A DNA stretch of 64,000 nucleotides from Verrucomicrobiota bacterium (GTDB lineage Bacteria; Verrucomicrobiota; Verrucomicrobiia; Opitutales; UBA953): NCBI GenBank assembly GCA_014193315.1, contig BJHS01000009.1, forward strand, positions 1-64,000. Reading direction: 5' to 3'. The notes below the pieces were generated by a model that worked only from the letters and a program-made list of their open reading frames with translations, was not told where the DNA came from and made no database searches. The translations under genes and the position numbers were made by a program. This document shows, in pieces, positions 59,887-64,000 of the stretch (position 1 is its first letter; every line of letters begins with the position of its first letter).

Positions 59887-61677
59887 ATGAACCGCACCCA
59901 CACCTGCAACGCCCTCCGCCCCGCCGACGCCGGCCAGACCGTGACCCTCGTGGGCTGGGTCGACACCAAGCGCGACCTCGGCGGCGTGACCTTCATCGAC
60001 CTCCGCGACCGCGAGGGCTTGACCCAGGTGGTCTTCAACCCCGGCGCCAACCAAGAGGTGGCCCAGCGACTGAAGACCGAGTCTGTAATCGAGATCACCG
60101 GCAAGGTCACCGCCCGCTCCCCTGAGACCGTCAACCCGAAGCTCGGCACCGGTGCCGTCGAGGTCGTGGCCGCCACGATTGAAGTCCACAATGTCTGCGC
60201 CGACCTACCGTTCCCGATGGACGACGACAAGGCCGACAAGGTGAACGAAGACCTCCGCCTCGAGTACCGCTTCCTCGACCTACGCCGCCCCCGCAACATC
60301 GGCCTGCTCAAACTCCGCGCCAAGGCCGCCCGCGCGATCCGCGCCGAGCTCGACGGCCAGGACTTCCTCGAGATTGAGACCCCGACCCTCTTCAAGAGCA
60401 CGCCCGAAGGCGCCCGCGAGTTCCTCGTGCCGAGCCGCACCAACCCGGGCGAGTTCTACGCCCTCACGCAGTCCCCGCAGCAGTACAAGCAGATGCTGAT
60501 GGTCGCCGGCGTCGAGCGCTACTACCAGATGGCCCGTTGCTACCGCGACGAGGACCTCCGCGCAGACCGCCAGCCGGAGTTCACGCAGGTCGACCTCGAG
60601 ATGTCCTTCATTGACCGCGAGGACATGTACAAGCTGATCGAGGGAATCCTCAAGCGCACCTGGAAGGAGACCCTCGGCGTCGACATCCCCACGCCCTTCC
60701 CGCGCATGTCCTACCAGGAGGCGATGGATCGCTTCGGCATCGACAAGCCCGACACCCGGTTCGCGATGGAGATCCACGACCTCACCGCGCGCTTCCAGAA
60801 CTCCGCTTTCAAGGTCTTCCACGGCGCCGCCAACACCCCGGGCTCCGTGGTGCGCGCGATCAACGCCAAGGGCCTCGCCGACCTCACCCAAGGCGAGCTG
60901 ACCAACCTTGAGACCATCGCCAAGAGCCAGGGCGCCAAGGGCCTGGCGTTCATCAAGGTCGAGGGCGGGGAATGGAAGTCGCCCATCACCAAGTTCTTCT
61001 CCGACGAGGAGAAGGCCGCGCTCAAAGCCACCCTCAAGATCGAGGATGGCGATATCATCTTCTTCGCCGCGGCCCCGTGGGAGCAGGCCTCCAACGTGCT
61101 TGGCCGCATCCGCCTCGAGTCCGCCGCGCTCCTCAAGGCCAAGGGCCGCCTCAGCCTCCCGACGGACCAGTACAACTTCCTCTGGGTCATCGAATTCCCC
61201 CTGATGCTCTGGGACGAGGAAGAGAAGCGCTACCTCTCCGCCCACCACCCCTTCACCGCACCGGTCAAGGAGGACGAACCGTTGCTCGCCACCGACCCCG
61301 CCAAGGTCCGCGGGCAGCACTACGACATCGTCCTTAACGGGGTCGAACTCGGCGGTGGCTCCATCCGGATCCATAACCCTGCCGTGCAGAAGCGCGTCTT
61401 CGAGGAAATCCTCAAAATCCCGCAGGACCTGGTGGAGAGCCGCTTTGGCTACATGCTCAAGGCCTTTGCCTACGGCGCCCCGCCCCACGGCGGCATCGCC
61501 CTGGGCTTCGACCGCGTCGTGGCCATGCTCGCCGGTCGCAGCTCGATCCGCGACATCCTCGCCTTCCCCAAGAACCAGAACGGGCGCGACCTCATGGCCG
61601 ACTGCCCGAGCCCCGTCAGCGCCAAGCAGTTGCGCGACCTGCGCATCCGCACGGTGGAAGAAGAGAAGAAGGCTTAA
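59887..61677 (+). CDS. aspS: Aspartyl-tRNA synthetase
   Basis: The ATG at 59887 gives 596 residues, normal for the bacterial type. It has the N-terminal anticodon-binding OB fold (TVTLVGWVDTKRDLGGVTFI), class II motif 2 (RCYRDEDLRADRQPEFTQVD), an inserted GAD domain in the middle (about 290-410), and motif 3 (GGIALGFDRVVAML). It charges tRNA-Asp, and possibly tRNA-Asn if the genome has GatCAB. Longer in-frame starts overlap the upstream gene and lack conservation. It is followed by an intergenic repeat element. Confidence 0.97.
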   Translation: MNRTHTCNALRPADAGQTVTLVGWVDTKRDLGGVTFIDLRDREGLTQVVFNPGANQEVAQRLKTESVIEITGKVTARSPETVNPKLGTGAVEVVAATIEVHNVCADLPFPMDDDKADKVNEDLRLEYRFLDLRRPRNIGLLKLRAKAARAIRAELDGQDFLEIETPTLFKSTPEGAREFLVPSRTNPGEFYALTQSPQQYKQMLMVAGVERYYQMARCYRDEDLRADRQPEFTQVDLEMSFIDREDMYKLIEGILKRTWKETLGVDIPTPFPRMSYQEAMDRFGIDKPDTRFAMEIHDLTARFQNSAFKVFHGAANTPGSVVRAINAKGLADLTQGELTNLETIAKSQGAKGLAFIKVEGGEWKSPITKFFSDEEKAALKATLKIEDGDIIFFAAAPWEQASNVLGRIRLESAALLKAKGRLSLPTDQYNFLWVIEFPLMLWDEEEKRYLSAHHPFTAPVKEDEPLLATDPAKVRGQHYDIVLNGVELGGGSIRIHNPAVQKRVFEEILKIPQDLVESRFGYMLKAFAYGAPPHGGIALGFDRVVAMLAGRSSIRDILAFPKNQNGRDLMADCPSPVSAKQLRDLRIRTVEEEKKA

Positions 61678-61759
61678 AGGGTAGGTGTTAGGTGAAGGGT
61701 GAAGGGTTACAGCCCTCCGCATCCGACTCCCTAATCCCTATTCCCTACTTAGCCCTCCC
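61678..61759. repeat. Intergenic short-repeat element (copy C)
   Basis: The left arm holds GTAGGTGTTAGG (61681-61692) and GAAGGGTGAAGGG-type units. The right arm holds ACTCCCTAATCCCTA (61726-61740) and further CCCTA units. The 15-mer is identical to that at 29311, and the left-arm 12-mer is the exact reverse complement of CCTAACACCTAC at 29301. It lies between the convergent ends of aspS and the GYF/zinc-ribbon gene, where it could also serve as a terminator structure. Confidence 0.75.
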
Positions 61760-62185
61760 CTACCACACTTCCTCATGGATCTGCTCGGAGTCGCAGCGGG
61801 GGCAGTGGTTGGTTTTGCCGAGACTGCGGCCTGCCGAATACGCGCCGCCAGCCCAAGGAGTCACACACCAATAGATGATCTCGAGCAGCGTGCTGCCGGG
61901 CTTGCGATCGACGGTCTCGTTGAACTTGGCGCTGCAACGTAGGCATTCGTAACGGTAATGCGTCTGCGGGTCGGGCTTGCTCGGCACCGGGGCGGGTAAC
62001 GGTACGGGCAACGTCGCCGGCGTGGGCGGATCGAAACTAGTCCCCACGAGAAGCCACCCCGCCATGCCCTTCTTCCAATAATGGTCCGTACGCTTGACCG
62101 TCCCCGCCCCGATGAGGACCGGAAGGTCCGCATCCGGGTAGCGACCGATGAGTTGGCCAGCACGGGCGATATGGACGAGGACCAT
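61760..62185 (-). CDS. GYF_2-like domain plus zinc-ribbon protein
   Basis: The 141-residue protein has an N-terminal GYF_2-like domain (HIARAGQLIGRYPDADLPVL, DHYWKKGMAGWLLVG), a Pro-rich linker, and a C-terminal zinc ribbon with two CxxC pairs (CLRC and CPRC). No membrane segment or signal peptide is evident. It is the third GYF_2-type protein of the window. The pairing of a GYF domain with a zinc ribbon is reminiscent of small regulatory or adaptor proteins. Function unknown. Confidence 0.65.
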   Translation of the reverse strand: MVLVHIARAGQLIGRYPDADLPVLIGAGTVKRTDHYWKKGMAGWLLVGTSFDPPTPATLPVPLPAPVPSKPDPQTHYRYECLRCSAKFNETVDRKPGSTLLEIIYWCVTPWAGGAYSAGRSLGKTNHCPRCDSEQIHEEVW

Positions 62186-62350
62186 GGGGACCCCTCAGGT
62201 CTAACCGCCCCGCCCCCGGGCGCAAGCGGGGGGCAGGGCTTTAAATTACAAGTTTAGCACAAAAATGGAGCCGGACGGTGACTAGGCGGGGGGAGACCAC
62301 ATTTTAGACGGGATTAAGCCTTGGTAGCGCTTATAAAGAAGTTTCTCCCT

Positions 62351-64000
62351 ATGCGCCCCCTGTCCCGACTGCTCCTCGCCGCCCTTTCCCTGCCGCTGCT
62401 GGCCGCGGACATCCCGACCACGGACGCGAAGATCACCCGCGTCACGGTCTACGCCGATCGGGCCGAGGTCGTCCGGCATTTCGCGACCACGCTGACCGCG
62501 GGCGAGCAAACCCTGCTCTTCGACCAATTGCCGGGCGACACGGACCTCTCTTCGGTGCGCGTCAATGGGCAAGGCAGTTTCACCCTCATCGATATCCGCG
62601 CGGAGAACGTCCAGACCTTGGAGGTCGCCGACGCCCAGGTGCGCCAGTTGGCCGCGGACTTGAAGACGGAACAGGTCAAACTCCAGGAAGTCGCCCAAGC
62701 CCAGACCCGCAACGCCCAGCGACGGGCCTCGCTCGACAAGGTGCTGGCGCGCCTGACCGCCGTGGGCAAGGAATCCGCCAACCCCGAACTCGACCCGACG
62801 AAATGGGCCGGCTATCTCACCTACCACGTCGAGGCGTTGGCCAAGTTGGACCAAGAGACCCTCCAACTGAAGGTGCGCGACGATGGCTTGCGCGCCGAAA
62901 TCAGCCGCCTAGAGCGCGACCTGAACCAGCTCAACGGCAACCGCTTCAAGTTCCGCAATGTGGCGCGCGTGAAAATCGAGGTGAAGACCCCCGGCCCGCA
63001 ACAGTTCGACCTTTCCTACGTGGTATCCGGCCCGAGCTGGGCGCCGCTCTATGATGTCCGCGCCGACACCGCCGCGAAGAACCTGACCGTCGTCTACCAG
63101 GCCAATGTCCGGCAACGCACCGGCGAAGATTGGAAAGGCGTCAGCCTCCGGCTCTCGACCGCGCAACCCGGCGTGGGCGGTCGCGAACCGGAGCTGAGCC
63201 CGTGGGCACTCTATAAAGCTGAGCCCGTCGTGCCCCTCGCCAGTCTCTCCGAACTCAAGGAGGAAGGCCAAGTCAGTGCCGGCAAGCCTAGCGCCAAGCA
63301 GTTCCGCGGGGATGCCGATGCCCGCCGGGGACGAGCGACCGGCACAGGCTCGCTCGCCACGGCCGAGGAAGTCGCCGCGGCGGCCCCGATGGCACCCGCG
63401 ATGGACGCCCTGACCACGACCGTCCAGACCGGCGGCACCGCCGCCTTGTTCAAGGTCGACCGCGCCTACGATATCCCCTCCGACCCCAAGTCCGTCAAGG
63501 TGGCGATCGCCCAGGAGACCTTCAGCGCCGCCTTCCGGCACAGCTGCGTCCCCAAGCTGTCCCCCAACGTCTACCTCAAGGCCAGCGCCGTCAACAAAAG
63601 CGACTACCCCTTCCTCGCTGGCCCGGTCGCGGTCTTCCTCGACGGGGCGTATGTCGCGGCCTCGACGATGGACCTCGTCCCGGCTGGGCAGGAGTTCAGC
63701 GCCTTCCTAGGCGTGGACCAATCCGTCAAGGTCGACCGCAAGGTGCTCGCTCGCCGCGAGGAAGTCACGGGCGTCTTCGGTAAGAAGACCCACCGCACGG
63801 TGCACGACCACGTCTTCAAAGTCACCAACGGGAAGCAGGCGGACATCGACCTGACCGTGGCTGACCAATTGCCGATGAGCAACCACGAGGAGATCAAGGT
63901 CGTCCTCGAGGAGCCGCGCTACGAAAAAGACACCGAGGCCCTCAAGCTCAACGAGCAGAAATTCCTCGAGTGGCGTCTCCGCCTCGGCGCCGGCGATAAA
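62351..64000 (+). CDS. Mucoidy inhibitor MuiA-family (DUF4139) protein, 3' end outside window
   Basis: The frame is open from ATG 62351 to the window end (550 codons, no stop). A signal peptide (MRPLSRLLLAALSLPLLAAD) is followed by the N-terminal DUF4140 region (DAKITRVTVYADRAEVVRHF), a coiled-coil segment (about 90-205, Gln/Leu/Glu/Lys rich), and the DUF4139 beta domain starting at FDLSYVVSGPSWAPLYDVRA. The family is named for suppressing mucoidy in one proteobacterium; the biochemical role is unknown. The protein should lie in the periplasm or outer membrane. The remaining C-terminal part is beyond the window. Confidence 0.88.
   Translation, partial: MRPLSRLLLAALSLPLLAADIPTTDAKITRVTVYADRAEVVRHFATTLTAGEQTLLFDQLPGDTDLSSVRVNGQGSFTLIDIRAENVQTLEVADAQVRQLAADLKTEQVKLQEVAQAQTRNAQRRASLDKVLARLTAVGKESANPELDPTKWAGYLTYHVEALAKLDQETLQLKVRDDGLRAEISRLERDLNQLNGNRFKFRNVARVKIEVKTPGPQQFDLSYVVSGPSWAPLYDVRADTAAKNLTVVYQANVRQRTGEDWKGVSLRLSTAQPGVGGREPELSPWALYKAEPVVPLASLSELKEEGQVSAGKPSAKQFRGDADARRGRATGTGSLATAEEVAAAAPMAPAMDALTTTVQTGGTAALFKVDRAYDIPSDPKSVKVAIAQETFSAAFRHSCVPKLSPNVYLKASAVNKSDYPFLAGPVAVFLDGAYVAASTMDLVPAGQEFSAFLGVDQSVKVDRKVLARREEVTGVFGKKTHRTVHDHVFKVTNGKQADIDLTVADQLPMSNHEEIKVVLEEPRYEKDTEALKLNEQKFLEWRLRLGAGDK

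Noticed and set aside
62332-62337. Promoter of the MuiA-family gene at TATAAA
   Set aside because: The -10-like box has no acceptable -35 at 16-18 bp upstream, so it is not reported as a feature.

Overview
The window is GC-rich and densely coded, with about 53 protein genes, one tRNA and RNase P RNA. It looks like part of the chromosome of a Gram-negative member of the Verrucomicrobiota, perhaps from the Opitutae side. The grounds are indirect: LpxI (lipid A synthesis), many secreted SGNH and sialate-type esterases, a secreted acetylxylan-esterase-like hydrolase, a DUF1080/LamG-like secreted protein, several GYF_2-domain proteins and an ECF sigma/anti-sigma pair. No rRNA or ribosomal protein is present to settle the taxonomy. 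No CRISPR array, prophage, integrase or recognisable insertion sequence was seen.

Layout. 1-4070: glutamate synthase (gltB 3' part, gltD) ending in a perfect terminator hairpin. 4121-5614: a decayed SulP anion transporter whose 3' end runs into a less GC-rich segment carrying a 64-residue ORF with its own promoter, bounded by 8-bp direct repeats. 5615-8227: inositol-monophosphatase-like enzyme, secreted transglutaminase-like protein, four-helix membrane protein. 8301-13510: ppc divergent from a Ski2-like helicase. 13520-14827: SGNH hydrolase, an intergenic repeat element and rnpB. 14828-20287: gltA, hisH, hisB, hisC and ptsI, all on the minus strand.

20343-29072: an ECF sigma factor and its likely membrane anti-sigma factor, divergent from four tightly packed genes. 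These encode a zinc-ribbon GTPase-like NTPase, a membrane protein with an N-terminal domain resembling GTPase-associated protein 1 (GAP1-N2), a 982-residue membrane/coiled-coil protein, and a GYF-domain membrane protein. This is the best candidate for an unusual or undescribed system in the window.

29085-37819: tRNA-Met; nadD-rsfS (RsfS carries a long histone-H1-like Lys/Ala/Pro tail) divergent from lpxI; then panB-gpsA-SET methyltransferase coupled by ATGA overlaps, a TPR-like protein and a divergent, enlarged PurA-like enzyme. 37826-50666: twelve minus-strand genes in a row, including a GYF/PH-like protein, a histone-deacetylase-family amidohydrolase, several secreted SGNH-type esterases, a sialate O-acetylesterase, a glycerophosphodiesterase, serine dehydratase and a secreted protein with Asn-x-Glu-Arg-Pro repeats. 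50771-54625: secreted esterase, TIM-barrel isomerase-like protein, LamG/DUF1080-like protein. 54839-64000: RhlE-type helicase, NSS-family Na+ symporter with a 51-residue membrane partner, a secreted unknown protein, aspS, a GYF/zinc-ribbon protein, and a MuiA/DUF4139 protein cut by the window end.

Four intergenic gaps (after 14173, after the tRNA, after 54625, after aspS) hold related-looking purine-arm/pyrimidine-arm short-repeat elements. Three of them share a 15-bp core.
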